Positions 7,022 through 16,035 of a DNA stretch of 64,000 bases are shown piece after piece. A program made the position numbers and the translations under genes. The DNA is from BOG-1112 sp964611335 (GTDB taxonomy: Bacteria > Bdellovibrionota_B > Oligoflexia > Oligoflexales > Bog-1112): positions 62,001-126,000 of the forward strand of contig CAZSXR010000002.1 in NCBI GenBank assembly GCA_964611335.1, written 5' to 3'. Within the stretch, counting starts at the first letter, position 1. Every line of letters begins with the position of its first letter. The notes under the pieces were generated by a model. It had not been told where the DNA came from. It saw nothing but the letters and a program-made list of their open reading frames with translations, and searched no databases.

Positions 7022-9388
7022 CTACTGACTATCATTTTCACGGAAGTATTCTAAAATAGAACGAGCTTCAGCCTCCGTCACTCCCATATTTGCCATCTGT
7101 GATGAAAAAGATTCCAACAACCCCTTCGCTGTCTGATCGGTAGTCGTCATACCCTCAGGGTTGAGAATCATATTCATAATCCACTCAGGTTCACGTCGTA
7201 AAGAGACTCCACCCAATGAAGGACCAACAAAACGCTCATTCATCTTATGACATGCTACACACTTTGTCTCAAAAACCGATTTACCTTTTTGTGCCAGAGC
7301 CTTGTCGAGTTTGGATAGTTTTAATTCTTTAATGGGCCCAACACCTTTGCCAGGTGTTCGGACTTCTGCCTTCTTCTCAGCAGGAACAGGTGTAATAGAA
7401 GCTTTCTCTTTACCTAAAGGTATTCCTGTCCCCCACTTAAGAGGTACATCAGCATTTACATCTGAAACACGGAGGTAACCTTGCATTTCTTGATGAAGAG
7501 CTGAACAAAAATCTGTGCAATAGAAAGGGTAAATTCCTGGTGACTTCGGTTCAAATTTAAGTGTACCCGTTTCTCCTGGCATCAGAAGAAGTTCAGCATT
7601 ATTTGAACCGAAAATTGCAAAACCGTGAGCAATGTCCCAGTCCTGCTCTATGTTCGTAACATGGAAATAAACAGTATCACCAACTTTGATACCTTCAATG
7701 TTATCGGGTGTCAGATGGGATCGAATAAGTGTCATATAAACATGAACATTCTTTCCATCACGGGTGACCTTAGCTTCTGCTTCAGTTTTCGCTGCGTCCG
7801 GATGTTTATTATCTTCGATTTTGTAAATCTTCTGTGATTTTTCCATAAGCAAAGAGGCTGGAACACCCTGTGCATAATGAGGCTCACCAACGGTTGGAAA
7901 ATCAAGAAGGAGCTGCATTTTGTCCCCTGAAATATCGATCAACTGTGCAGCTTGAGAAAGTTCAGGACCTACTAAGAGGTAACGATCTTTCGTGATCTTA
8001 TTCATTGCAAGCAAATACTTGCCATAAGGTTTTGCAGAATCTCCACCAGGAATCATGATGTGACCTAAGGAATAGTACGTTGATATACGATCGACAACAT
8101 CCCAAGTACCTATCTTCCATTTGACGACTTCGGAACTGATGAAACAAGAGGTATAAGCAAAACCTTTGCCATCAAATTCTGTATGTAGAGGACCTAAACA
8201 AGGCTTTTGAACTTCTCCTGCAAGTGTTGCAGCAAAATCTAAAATCCTAACTCCCTCATAGTCTCCTGTAAATTTCTTTTCTGAAATTGCTTTTTCAATT
8301 TTGCTAAAGGAATAAGCTGTAATAACAGAAGCAAGTTTTCCACCTGCAATAATATATTCCCCAGATGGATCCACATCAGAACCGTGTGGAGATTTCGCAA
8401 CAGGAATGTAATAAATCATATCTGGACAAGTTTCAGGCGTAAGCATTGGAACGCTCTTCTTTTGTTCTACCTTTACACTCATCTTCTCCTCATCCCAAAG
8501 GTTGTGGAGATAATTCGCTGCAACAGGTTTAGCTAGACCATTCAAAGCGCATTTTTCAGCATTACGCCAGTTAATGACAGCCAGTAAATCTTTGTCATTT
8601 TGAGATGCTCCAATTTCAATAAGCGTATGCGCTTTTTCGGTATTATAGGAAGTGAAAAAACACCAATCTTTCGATGGTCCCTTACCGCAATGCCCTAGAT
8701 CATAGTCAACACCTGGAACCAACAATTGGAAAGCAACATCCATATGCCCGCTTTTGGAATCAACACTTACAAAACTGATCGTTCCTTTAAAGTTATCTTT
8801 ATATGTAGAAATGGGTACATCTTTTTGAGGAATCGGAACAGAGAAACGCGTAGAAGCTACCACGTACTCATTATTCGCAGTTGCAAAAGGAGAACCATGA
8901 TTACCACCAGAGTGGGGGATCTCTATCATTTCAGCAGTTCGAAATGTTTTGAGATCCACACGTGCAATTCGCGGTGTATTATTCGAATTGACGAAAATCC
9001 ATCGACCATCAGGATTACCATCCGTTAGGGAAAGTTCGGTGTGATGAAGATCATCCCACGGAACAAAACCATGAGACGTCTCCAACATAGCTTTTGTTTC
9101 TTCTGAAAAACCATATCCATTTTCTGGATTTACCGAAAACACAGGAACGATTTTTAGGAGTCTCCCTGAAGGCAAACCATAAACAGACAATTGCCCACTA
9201 AAACCTCCAGATAAGAAAGAATAAAACTCATCATATTTTCCAGGAGCAACATAGACTTTTTGTGCGGCATCACTCGCCAACCCAGATGAATGCTCTATCG
9301 GTCGCGTGCAGGCTTGCGATAGAAACAGCGTAACCGCAGTAATAGAGGAGAAGAATACTGAATTTTGAACAACGCCGAACTTAGTCAT
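7022..9388 (-). CDS. nosZ: clade II nitrous oxide reductase with C-terminal cytochrome c domain
   Basis: Periplasmic terminal oxidoreductase, N2O + 2e- + 2H+ to N2 + H2O. The leader (about residues 1-30) is hydrophobic without a twin-arginine motif, so export is probably Sec-dependent, a clade II trait. The seven-bladed propeller carries the CuZ histidines in DDLHHTE, GGNHGSP, SPHGSD, GPLHTEFD, SLGHIM and GEPHYAQG. The cupredoxin domain has the CuA motif CTDFCSALHQEM at about 620-631. A haem c site CVACH lies at about 710-714, followed by a Met-rich region for the axial ligand. 788 residues fits NosZ fused to a monohaem cytochrome. The gene heads the operon nosZ-membrane protein-nosL-D-F-Y. 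I saw no clear FNR-type palindrome in the 160 bp upstream. Confidence 0.97.
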   Translation of the reverse strand: MTKFGVVQNSVFFSSITAVTLFLSQACTRPIEHSSGLASDAAQKVYVAPGKYDEFYSFLSGGFSGQLSVYGLPSGRLLKIVPVFSVNPENGYGFSEETKAMLETSHGFVPWDDLHHTELSLTDGNPDGRWIFVNSNNTPRIARVDLKTFRTAEMIEIPHSGGNHGSPFATANNEYVVASTRFSVPIPQKDVPISTYKDNFKGTISFVSVDSKSGHMDVAFQLLVPGVDYDLGHCGKGPSKDWCFFTSYNTEKAHTLIEIGASQNDKDLLAVINWRNAEKCALNGLAKPVAANYLHNLWDEEKMSVKVEQKKSVPMLTPETCPDMIYYIPVAKSPHGSDVDPSGEYIIAGGKLASVITAYSFSKIEKAISEKKFTGDYEGVRILDFAATLAGEVQKPCLGPLHTEFDGKGFAYTSCFISSEVVKWKIGTWDVVDRISTYYSLGHIMIPGGDSAKPYGKYLLAMNKITKDRYLLVGPELSQAAQLIDISGDKMQLLLDFPTVGEPHYAQGVPASLLMEKSQKIYKIEDNKHPDAAKTEAEAKVTRDGKNVHVYMTLIRSHLTPDNIEGIKVGDTVYFHVTNIEQDWDIAHGFAIFGSNNAELLLMPGETGTLKFEPKSPGIYPFYCTDFCSALHQEMQGYLRVSDVNADVPLKWGTGIPLGKEKASITPVPAEKKAEVRTPGKGVGPIKELKLSKLDKALAQKGKSVFETKCVACHKMNERFVGPSLGGVSLRREPEWIMNMILNPEGMTTTDQTAKGLLESFSSQMANMGVTEAEARSILEYFRENDSQ

Positions 9389-9548
9389 AATCTCTGCCCT
9401 TTTCCAGGTTCAATCTTCGACCGGACTGTACAACGTCTTATTATTTTTTACTATTAGTAGATTGTTATTTAAGAAAAAAATAATGCGCAGGATGCGAAGA
9501 TCTTGGAAGATACTGTTTGTATATAAAGAAAGGTTTTAGGAGGACTCA

Positions 9549-10232
9549 ATGGAACCACTTTTAAATTCATGGGACCCAGTTTGGGAAAAAGTATTTAGTA
9601 GCCAAGCTTGGGGGAAATACCCAGGTGAAGATTTGATTCGTTTCGTCGCATCAAATTTTTATAAGGCCCCTCAACGAAATGAAATAAAGATCTTGGAAGT
9701 CGGATGCGGTCCAGGTGCTGGTTTGTGGTATATGGCCCGTGAGGGTTTCAAAGTCTACGGTGTAGAAGGATCCCCATCAGCAGTACAACTAGCTAATGAC
9801 AGACTCTCCTTAGAAGTTCCAAATTGGGAAGGAGAAGTCATACATGGCGACATATCACATCTGAATTATAGCGACGGATTTTTTGATGCCGTCGTTGATA
9901 ATGAAGCCATCTATGCTAACACTCTAGAAAACTCGAAAAGGATAATTTTTGAAATTTCTAGAGTTCTCAAACAAGGAGGAAAATTCTTTTCCCGTACTTT
10001 TGCAAGTGGAAGCTATGGTGATGGGACGGGTACCCCTGCAGGGCACAATGCATGGATATGTAATGAAGGGCCCCTAAAAGATAAGGGCTTATCTCGTTTC
10101 ACTACCTACGATGAAATTCCATCTCTTCTCAAACCACTAACAGTTCAATCTATAGAGATGATTACACGAACGGTCGGCGGTTCAAATAGTGGAAAATTAG
10201 TCAAAGAGTGGGTGATCTGCGCACAAAAATAA
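9549..10232 (+). CDS. class I SAM-dependent methyltransferase
   Basis: 227 residues with a Rossmann-type methyltransferase core: motif I ILEVGCGPGAGLW at about 48-60, motif II acidic end VYGVEGSPSAV, motif IV region FFDAVVDNEAIYAN and post-IV VLKQGGKFFSRTFA. AGGAGG 6 nt before the ATG supports the start. It is divergent from nosZ with a 160-bp gap. Substrate cannot be read from the sequence; small-molecule methylation is most likely. Confidence 0.85.
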   Translation: MEPLLNSWDPVWEKVFSSQAWGKYPGEDLIRFVASNFYKAPQRNEIKILEVGCGPGAGLWYMAREGFKVYGVEGSPSAVQLANDRLSLEVPNWEGEVIHGDISHLNYSDGFFDAVVDNEAIYANTLENSKRIIFEISRVLKQGGKFFSRTFASGSYGDGTGTPAGHNAWICNEGPLKDKGLSRFTTYDEIPSLLKPLTVQSIEMITRTVGGSNSGKLVKEWVICAQK

Positions 10233-10550
10233 CACTCATACCGATTTAGTATGGTGCCAAATCAAAGCAGCAACTGTCGATTCTTAGCTACGGATTGAAG
10301 CTGATTACTCCATCTGATACTGAGTCACGTAGCTTGAAATCGAATCAATTCCTCTTATTACTTTTTCAGAAAACTTTCATTTTTGGAACTTGCTTGAAAT
10401 TTTTTTGATTTACCTCACATGAAATATAATCATTTTGTTTTCAGAAGAAACTCACACGATTTTGAGAATTTAAATTAAATTTTGAGATTATTTCTAAAGA
10501 ATCTGATCTAAGTGACGATGAACTGCAATATCAAATGGAGATGGAACAGG
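10233..10550. other. intergenic, no feature recognised
   Basis: 318 bp of AT-rich sequence between the methyltransferase and a lipoprotein gene. I see no RNA gene, hairpin with U-run or strong promoter here. Confidence 0.5.
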
Positions 10551-11357
10551 ATGAGAAAATTGTTTTATAAAACTTTTATATTTGCACATGGAATTTTTAT
10601 CTGCTTGGGATGCATGACTGTGAAGTCTAAAAAAATTTCGCTTTTTTCAAATGAAGAAGATAAATTGAGGTGGAATGAAGCTGTTATCAGCGGTGATCTT
10701 AAAAAATTGATGATTACAACTCAAAAGGATGAGACTGTCCCTCAATGCTCTCCACAAAAACATGCAACACCTCAACAATATGCTCCATCTTATTTTGAGG
10801 AAATGGCTTCTTGTAAAATTACACTTCCTCCTCAACTTATAAAGTCAAATATTGGAAATATTGACGAAAATGGAGATTGCAATTTAGGTATTTCAGACTC
10901 GACAGAGGTAGTATGCCATTATCATACAGGCTATGAATTTACTTCCAAACAGAATAAGGAACTATTAGAAAATACTATAGAAATCCACTGTATTACATTT
11001 TATCTAGAAGAAAATCAAAAGAGAGGATCTCTACCATTGGTATACGGCTTACAGCTTTCGTGTTCTCCAAAAACTTTTCCAACTAGTAAACATGACCTTC
11101 ATCTCGCAGAAAACCAGAACTCAAAAACATGCGGCGAATCGTTTTATCAATTATTTTCTGAAACAAATTCCTTAAGTCCACGATGTTGCCGTGATGGAAC
11201 ACTTACTAAGGAAAATGCAGATTTAAAAATTCGTCCCAGCTTTTCAATTGCTTCAACACAAACCCAACAAGTTGATTGCACAAAAATAACAGAAAATATG
11301 CATCCACATAATCCTCACAGACCTCATGATCAAGTGGGGGCTAGCTATAAGAATTGA
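10551..11357 (+). CDS. hypothetical lipoprotein
   Basis: Of several in-frame starts (GTG 10512, ATG 10518, ATG 10551) I prefer 10551, because it gives a proper lipoprotein signal peptide, MRKLFYKTFIFAHG followed by a lipobox CLGC. The mature part is about 245 residues, Cys-rich (about ten Cys) and His/Pro-rich near the C-terminus (HPHNPHRPH), which could bind metal. No family recognised. It is the last chromosomal-looking gene before the island region. Confidence 0.6.
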   Translation: MRKLFYKTFIFAHGIFICLGCMTVKSKKISLFSNEEDKLRWNEAVISGDLKKLMITTQKDETVPQCSPQKHATPQQYAPSYFEEMASCKITLPPQLIKSNIGNIDENGDCNLGISDSTEVVCHYHTGYEFTSKQNKELLENTIEIHCITFYLEENQKRGSLPLVYGLQLSCSPKTFPTSKHDLHLAENQNSKTCGESFYQLFSETNSLSPRCCRDGTLTKENADLKIRPSFSIASTQTQQVDCTKITENMHPHNPHRPHDQVGASYKN

Positions 11358-11391
11358 GCATTTAATGCGAGTAATACACAACTGACCGACT

Positions 11392-11667
11392 TCAAAACCC
11401 TGCGTGTATGTGTTTGTTTGGGTCTAGTCCTTTGAGTGTGGGTCCTAAGGATCGCACCTCTTCATGTCTGTTCACTAAACAACTGTAGAATACTGCTACC
11501 TTAAGGAAACAAAATCCTCCATCTAAAAATCTTTCTTTTCCTTTAACTCTTGGAATCCGTGTTTTTAGTTCAGTAAGCGCTTCACGCAATAGCCTCGAAA
11601 AAACTAAAGACTCTTCAAGATGTGGAATAATTTGTAGGACTTTCCAATGCTTTCTCGACATCGTCAA
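11392..11667 (-). CDS. doubtful small ORF, probably a gene remnant
   Basis: 91 codons with no recognised family. Its last 30 or so codons run through a copy of the dispersed 25-bp repeat (11420-11444), so the original C-terminus has probably been replaced. It lies just left of the first attachment-site relic and may belong to a decayed mobile element. Confidence 0.25.
   Translation of the reverse strand: MTMSRKHWKVLQIIPHLEESLVFSRLLREALTELKTRIPRVKGKERFLDGGFCFLKVAVFYSCLVNRHEEVRSLGPTLKGLDPNKHIHAGF
11420..11444 (+). repeat. dispersed 25-bp repeat R1, copy 1
   Basis: Reads GGGTCTAGTCC then TTTGAGTGTGGGTC. It differs from the other copies at one base. See the copies at 12507, 14588, 18630 and 21850; all lie on the plus strand. 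Confidence 0.8.
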
Positions 11668-11731
11668 GTTTGGATAGTCGTTATGTCCATGAGATGTCTT
11701 TCTTACCCTTGGTTCAAAATCCTAAAATTGC

Positions 11732-11782
11732 TGGCACAAAAAGGGCACACTCTGGAAAAACGGTGAAGTGGCGGGAGTTGAA
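11732..11782. other. degenerate attachment-site relic with arm-like sequence
   Basis: GGTGAAGTGGCGGGAGTTGA at 11762-11781 matches the tmRNA 3'-end sequence GGTGGAGGTGGCGGGAGTTG with one missing and one changed base. TGGCACAAAAAGGGCACAC (11732-11750) just before it resembles the paired C-rich motifs that precede the true site at 41.15 kb. Interpreted as the leftmost boundary of the stacked islands. Confidence 0.6.
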
Positions 11783-11901
11783 GATTAAGGAAGATTTGTG
11801 AAACCCCTCTAGCACAGTATATTTAAGGTATTAACTCAAAAAATAAGCCTTTTCGTATAAGTAGCAAAATTCAGTTTTACCCATAATTTTTAAGAATGGA
11901 T

Positions 11902-11918
11902 TTGACTAAAAATTGACT
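11902..11918 (+). repeat. TTGACT direct repeat, 11-bp period (left-end copy 1)
   Basis: TTGACT at 11902 and 11913, 11 bp apart, 120 bp inside the attachment relic. Equivalent pairs lie at 32203/32214 and 41197/41208. Probable integrase arm sites; the second copy could also act as a -35 box for brnT. Confidence 0.55.
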
Positions 11919-11969
11919 AAAAACGGCGATATATACATATAATAGTATTGATAAAAATACATACTAAGA
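11913..11969 (+). promoter_or_regulatory. candidate promoter and operator of brnTA
   Basis: TTGACT (11913-11918) and a perfect TATAAT (11938-11943) are 19 bp apart, longer than ideal. An inverted repeat GTATT-N6-AATAC follows. BrnA-type antitoxins usually repress their own promoter, so this is a plausible operator, but that is inference. Confidence 0.4.
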
Positions 11970-11982
11970 TATAGATCATTAT

Positions 11983-12279
11983 ATGGGAATGGATCTAGAA
12001 TTTGAATCTTTTGTCTGGGATGCCGATAAGGCTTTATTGAATCTGAAGAAGCATAAACTTGCTTTTACAGATGCTACAAAAGCGTTTTCTGATCCAAAAC
12101 GTATTATTGTCCAAGATGAAAAACATAGCAGCGATGAAAATCGTTACTTCTGTTTGGGTAAAATAGGAAAACGAGTAGCAACAGTTAGATTCACTTACCG
12201 ACATAGTAAAATTAGAATTATAGGTGCAGGATATTGGAGAAAAGAAGAGGCATTTTATGAAAAAGAAAACAAAAAGTAA
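11983..12279 (+). CDS. brnT: BrnT family toxin (ribonuclease)
   Basis: RelE-fold ribonuclease of the type II BrnT/BrnA toxin-antitoxin pair. The 98-residue product shows the family pattern FVWDADKALLNLKKHKLAF, then FSDPKRII, an H-S-DENRYFCLG stretch and the C-terminal IRIIGAGYWRKEE block. It overlaps the antitoxin gene by 23 bp, as is usual for the pair. It sits just inside the left island boundary. Confidence 0.9.
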   Translation: MGMDLEFESFVWDADKALLNLKKHKLAFTDATKAFSDPKRIIVQDEKHSSDENRYFCLGKIGKRVATVRFTYRHSKIRIIGAGYWRKEEAFYEKENKK

Positions 12280-12502
12280 GAAAATAGATAATGACAGGCC
12301 TGTTGGGAAACTTACGCGAGTTCCAGATTTTTTACCTGCACCTGAAGAACTGATGCCTCCTGAAAATGTGACTAAGATTACGATTACTGTTGATGTTGAT
12401 ACTATCGAGTTTTTCAAGAAGGTTGCAAAGAAGAATGGAACTAAGTATCAACGCATGATGAGAGAAGTTTTGAAAGGTTACGCTAGAAAGTTTTCTGCGT
12501 AA
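12257..12502 (+). CDS. brnA: BrnA family antitoxin
   Basis: 81 residues starting at the ATG at 12257 inside brnT. A basic N-terminus (MKKKTKSKK) is followed by a ribbon-helix-helix-like C-terminus (KITITVDVDTIEFFKKVAKK...YQRMMREVLKGY). It should bind and neutralise BrnT and repress the operon. The stop lies 5 bp before the start of repeat R1 copy 2, so an element has landed directly behind it without truncating it. Confidence 0.88.
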   Translation: MKKKTKSKKIDNDRPVGKLTRVPDFLPAPEELMPPENVTKITITVDVDTIEFFKKVAKKNGTKYQRMMREVLKGYARKFSA

Positions 12503-12506
12503 TATG

Positions 12507-12531
12507 GGGTCTGGTCCTTTGAGTCTGGGTC
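12507..12531 (+). repeat. dispersed repeat R1, copy 2
   Basis: GGGTCTGGTCC then TTTGAGTCTGGGTC (one mismatch). It continues with AAAAATAAGTTAGCTTCC, the 21-bp tail shared with copies 3 and 5, then the CCTGTTCAATAA element. Confidence 0.85.
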
Positions 12532-12552
12532 AAAAATAAGTTAGCTTCCCTG

Positions 12553-12585
12553 CCTGTTCAATAAACGGGTTGTTTATTGAACAGG
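12553..12585. repeat. short CCTGTTCAATAA inverted-repeat element
   Basis: A 33-bp palindrome: CCTGTTCAATAA and TTATTGAACAGG flank 9 bp. It is the collapsed form of the longer elements with the same or similar ends at 14634-14749 and 21896-23913. Confidence 0.75.
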
Positions 12586-12593
12586 TTTTTATT

Positions 12594-12717
12594 GTAAGTT
12601 TTGTGGTTAACTTGACGTCACCGATGCAGTGACTTCGTCACGTTTTTTATATTGGAGGCGCTGCGCCCTCCAAACAACCCACAAAAACCTTGGAAACGTG
12701 GAGTATCGACGACTTAC
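12594..12717. mobile_element. 124-bp IS66-derived miniature element, copy 1
   Basis: Bounded by GTAAGT and ACTTAC, IS66-like terminal sequences. Its interior matches, inverted, the left end of the IS66 element at 15911-16030, including the hairpins GGAGGCGCTGCGCCCTCC and GTGACTTCGTCAC. A near-identical copy is at 23922-24045. No target duplication is visible. Confidence 0.65.
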
Positions 12718-12790
12718 GAAGGGTGAGTCAACCGAACGCGGTGTTATTTCTATTGAGTATCAAGGGTTTTGTGAATTCGATTTTCCGAGA

Positions 12791-12810
12791 TGCCCCCAAA
12801 GTTGCCCCCA
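12791..12810. repeat. paired C-rich motif (possible integrase arm site)
   Basis: TGCCCCCAAAGTTGCCCCCA. Almost the same sequence occurs at 41154-41173 beside the tmRNA attachment site, so it is probably a displaced island end. Confidence 0.45.
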
Positions 12811-12834
12811 GGTGTTTTTCTTAAGTCAGTCTGA

Positions 12835-12916
12835 TAGTAAACGATCGCTTACTATGCTAGACAGATAGTAAACGATCGTTTACTATGAGGGAGTGGTAGT
12901 AAATGATCGTTTCTTT
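12835..12916. promoter_or_regulatory. three phased operators upstream of fic
   Basis: TAGTAAACGATCGCTTACTA (12835), the perfect palindrome TAGTAAACGATCGTTTACTA (12866) and TAGTAAATGATCGTTTCTTT (12897) start exactly 31 bp apart. They end 15 bp before the fic start codon. Likely bound by the winged-helix domain of the Fic protein itself. Confidence 0.75.
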
Positions 12917-12930
12917 TTGGGGGGCAAATT

Positions 12931-14076
12931 ATGAAAACTGGTCGATATATAGTAACAAATTCAAGCGGTGAAAGTGTACAGGCTTTTGTTCCCAATCCCT
13001 TGCCTCCTAAACCACCTATTACAATGGACTCAAAGCTTAATCAACTTTTGAAAGAAGCTTCAAGTAGTATTGAAAAGCTAGAGCTTGCCTCAAAGCTGGT
13101 GCCAAGCCGAGAATGGCTTCTGTATGGATTTATCCGCAAAGAAGCAGTCATCACATCACAAATAGAAGGTACGCAATCTACTCTTATTGATCTGCTTTCT
13201 GTTGATGAAAATCAAAATGAAGACAAGGATCTTGAAGAAGTTTGCAACTACATAAGAGCTCTTGATTATGCATGGGATCAAGTCAATAGCAAAGAAGGTC
13301 TTCCTTTGTCCTTAAGGCTGATAAAGGAAACACATAAAAGGCTCATGAAAGGGACTCGAGGGAAGACTAAAAACCCCGGTGAATTTCGTACCACACAAAA
13401 CTGGATAGGAGGAACACGACCTGGGACTGCGGCATTTGTGCCTCCACCGCCTAAAGAAATGATGGGGTGTTTGGATCAGTTTGAAAAATACCTTCACGCA
13501 GATTCTTCAATAGATCCACTTATTAATATAGCTTACATTCATGTTCACTTTGAAACCATACATCCGTTTTTAGATGGAAATGGTAGAATTGGACGCCTTC
13601 TTATAGCGCTTCTTCTTCGAGTTTATGGCATCCTGAACTCACCACTCTTGTATTTAAGTCTTTACTTTAAAAAAAATAGGCAACAATACTACGAGCTACT
13701 TAATAAAGTTCGTACTGAAGGCGCGTGGTTGGAATGGGTAAACTTCTTTTTAGAGGGTGTAAACTTTGTTTCAAAAGACGTTATCGAAGCGTCTGAAAAA
13801 CTTCAAAAGTTATCTAACAAAAACAGAGAAAAACTGCTCAAAAATCCAAAAGCGACAGTTGCAAGTTTGCGACTTTTAGAAGAATTACCTAAAAAACCAA
13901 TTATTAGCATTTCTCAGGCTGTAGATATCCTTGAGCTTACAAAGCCACCAGTGACTAAAGCTATAAACTTGTTAATTGAAGCTAAGATTTTGACAGAAAC
14001 AACAGGCAAGAAAAAGGATCGTCTTTATAGATATAAAGATTATCTTGACATTCTAGCTGAAGGAACGGAGTTGTAA
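12931..14076 (+). CDS. Fic family protein with inhibitory helix and winged-helix domain
   Basis: Fic proteins transfer AMP or other groups to protein hydroxyls. The 381-residue product has a Fic_N region, the class II inhibitory motif T-S-Q-I-E-G (residues 75-80), the core motif HPFLDGNGRIGR starting at His211, and a C-terminal winged helix (about 318-375; SISQAVDILELTKPPVTKAINLL reads as a recognition helix region). The core motif keeps the acidic metal ligand, so activity is likely once the inhibitory Glu79 is displaced. The three palindromic operators upstream suggest autoregulation. It could act as a self-contained toxin/regulator. Confidence 0.9.
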   Translation: MKTGRYIVTNSSGESVQAFVPNPLPPKPPITMDSKLNQLLKEASSSIEKLELASKLVPSREWLLYGFIRKEAVITSQIEGTQSTLIDLLSVDENQNEDKDLEEVCNYIRALDYAWDQVNSKEGLPLSLRLIKETHKRLMKGTRGKTKNPGEFRTTQNWIGGTRPGTAAFVPPPPKEMMGCLDQFEKYLHADSSIDPLINIAYIHVHFETIHPFLDGNGRIGRLLIALLLRVYGILNSPLLYLSLYFKKNRQQYYELLNKVRTEGAWLEWVNFFLEGVNFVSKDVIEASEKLQKLSNKNREKLLKNPKATVASLRLLEELPKKPIISISQAVDILELTKPPVTKAINLLIEAKILTETTGKKKDRLYRYKDYLDILAEGTEL

Positions 14077-14088
14077 GGAACATCTATC

Positions 14089-14493
14089 ATGAAGGAGGGA
14101 AATAAAAGAGAAGTACCCAGTATTCTGGTTCTAGATTTAGGTAGAAAACCCTATATTAAAATACCTTTACCATCTCTAAATAGAGTGACCCGATTTTGGG
14201 CTCTCTTATTGTCTCTTGGTTATTATGGTGAAATTATCAAAACCTCAATCCGTTCTTTTGATTATGGACCAGGGGTTTTAGTTTTTGGAGCACTCTTTTC
14301 CTCGCTTGCAAATATAGGTATTTGGCTTATCACATTTCCACTAGTATCGTGGTGGAAGATTGTTGCTCTTTTATTATTTGTGCCAGCTTATGTAGTCGGT
14401 TCTTTCGTAGCATTTCATTATCATACGCTATTAGGTGTCTTCACTTTAATTCTTCTGGGAGTCTCAACAGCCAAATTTTTAAGGAGTGTATAG
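14089..14493 (+). CDS. hypothetical small membrane protein
   Basis: 134 residues, three or four hydrophobic segments between about residues 38 and 130, basic N-terminus. It follows fic by 12 bp and could be cotranscribed with it. No family recognised; a role as partner of the Fic protein is only a guess from position. Confidence 0.5.
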   Translation: MKEGNKREVPSILVLDLGRKPYIKIPLPSLNRVTRFWALLLSLGYYGEIIKTSIRSFDYGPGVLVFGALFSSLANIGIWLITFPLVSWWKIVALLLFVPAYVVGSFVAFHYHTLLGVFTLILLGVSTAKFLRSV

Positions 14494-14494
14494 A

Positions 14495-14620
14495 ATGGGA
14501 TTGAAATTTTTTGATTTAAAAGATTTGGCATGCGATAAAGCTTATGAATACTTTGATAAGCATGTTAGGAAACTTCCAAGAAATAAGGGGTCTGGTCCTT
14601 TGAGTGTGGGTCAAAAATAA
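14495..14620 (+). pseudogene. truncated ORF cut by repeat R1
   Basis: Starts 1 bp after the preceding stop and codes for about 31 residues beginning MGLKFFDLKDLACDKAYEYF before running into repeat R1 copy 3 (14588), which supplies the remaining codons and a stop. The native 3' part is missing. Confidence 0.5.
14588..14612 (+). repeat. dispersed repeat R1, copy 3
   Basis: GGGTCTGGTCC then TTTGAGTGTGGGTC, consensus form, followed by the shared AAAAATAAGTTAGCTTCC tail. It marks the 3' truncation of the ORF starting at 14495. Confidence 0.85.
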
Positions 14621-14633
14621 GTTAGCTTCCCTG

Positions 14634-14749
14634 CCTGTTCAATAAACAACTGAAAATTGAACGCCGAAGTGGAAAATTTTTCCCAGCTTGTAAATCAGGC
14701 GGTTAAGTCACTTGGTACTGGTGTTTTTAAATGGGGATTATTGAACAGG
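14634..14749. mobile_element. 116-bp element with CCTGTTCAATAA inverted ends
   Basis: Perfect 12-bp inverted ends CCTGTTCAATAA / TTATTGAACAGG. The left part (CAACTGAA after the end) equals the left end of the IS4 element at 21896, and the right 100 bp resembles 23820-23913, so it looks like an internally deleted IS4 derivative. It lies 78 bp before the ISL3 transposase start. Confidence 0.6.
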
Positions 14750-16035
14750 TCTAAAAAATAAACAGTTAAGAAATTTCTCATAAAAAAAGAAGCATAAGGT
14801 TGACCTCATCGCTAAAAAAGGAGCCTTATGCCGTACGAAACTCTTACACGATTTCTCTTTCTTCCGGAACTAGAAATTACTGCGATATTTTCCACTGGCC
14901 GTTGGGCAGGATATTATCGTGCTCATAAAACATCCAAATTCGAAGTTTGTCCTAAATGCGCTACTCCCTCTTCTTCTATCTATGATCATCGAACTGTCAA
15001 AATCAGAGATGAACCAATTCGAAGAAAAACTGTGTTTCTGCTTATTAAGAAGCGAAGATTTTGGTGTAAAACTTGTTCTAAACCTTTCACAGAACCTGTA
15101 TCAGGAATTACAAAACAACATAGAACGACACATCGTTTTAAAAGAGCTTTGCAATGGGCTTGTGAACATTTCACTGATTTAAATAAAGTTCGAGATGTTT
15201 ACAAATGTGCAAAGAGCACTCTTTATAAAGCCCATTATGAAATCCTTGCACAGAAACAAAAAGCTCGAACATATCCACTTCCTAAATCAATAGGAATCGA
15301 CGAACACTCGATTCGAAAGCCCAAATACAAAGCTACTGAATATTCAACAATAGTGGTTGATCACAAAAATAGAAAAGTTTTTGACCTTTTTGAAGGTAGA
15401 GGAAAAGAGGATATTGAACATGCTTTTGAAAACATGAAAGGAAAAGAAAATGTTCGCGTAGTAACCATGGATATGTCTTCAACCTACAGAAGTGCAATGA
15501 AAAAACATCTTCCGAATGCAACGATTGTTGCAGATAGATTTCATGTTCAAAGAATGATGAATCGTTTGGTGAATAAAAAAAGAAAAGAGCTGACAGGAGA
15601 TAAAAGAACACATCCCATACGTGCTTTGTTATTGAGAGATTCATCAAGGCTTGATTGGGATATTAGAAGAAGAATGCTGCGCTGGCTTAATAATGAGCCG
15701 AAATGTGCGGAACTTAGAGACGCCTATGAATGCAAAGAAGCAATCAATAGACTGTATAGAACCAAAGGTTACAATCGTGCAAAAATAGCGTGGTGCAAAC
15801 TTATGGATAAAATGGGAAAGTCTAAAGTAGATGAGGTGAAAGGAGTTCGAACCACATTACTCAATTGGTCTAAAGAAATATTAGCTTATTTCCGTTTCAG
15901 GCTTACGAATGTAAATCGTCGATACTCCACGTCTGTTGAGTTTAGCGGGAGGTTTGGAGGGCGCAGCGCCTCCAATATAAAAACCGTGACGAAGTCACTG
16001 CATTGGTGACGTCAAGTCATCCACAAAACTCACTT

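Noticed and set aside
9389..9548. FNR/NNR-type box upstream of nosZ
   Set aside because: No TTGAT-N4-ATCAA-like palindrome could be found; TGTACAA alone is too weak.
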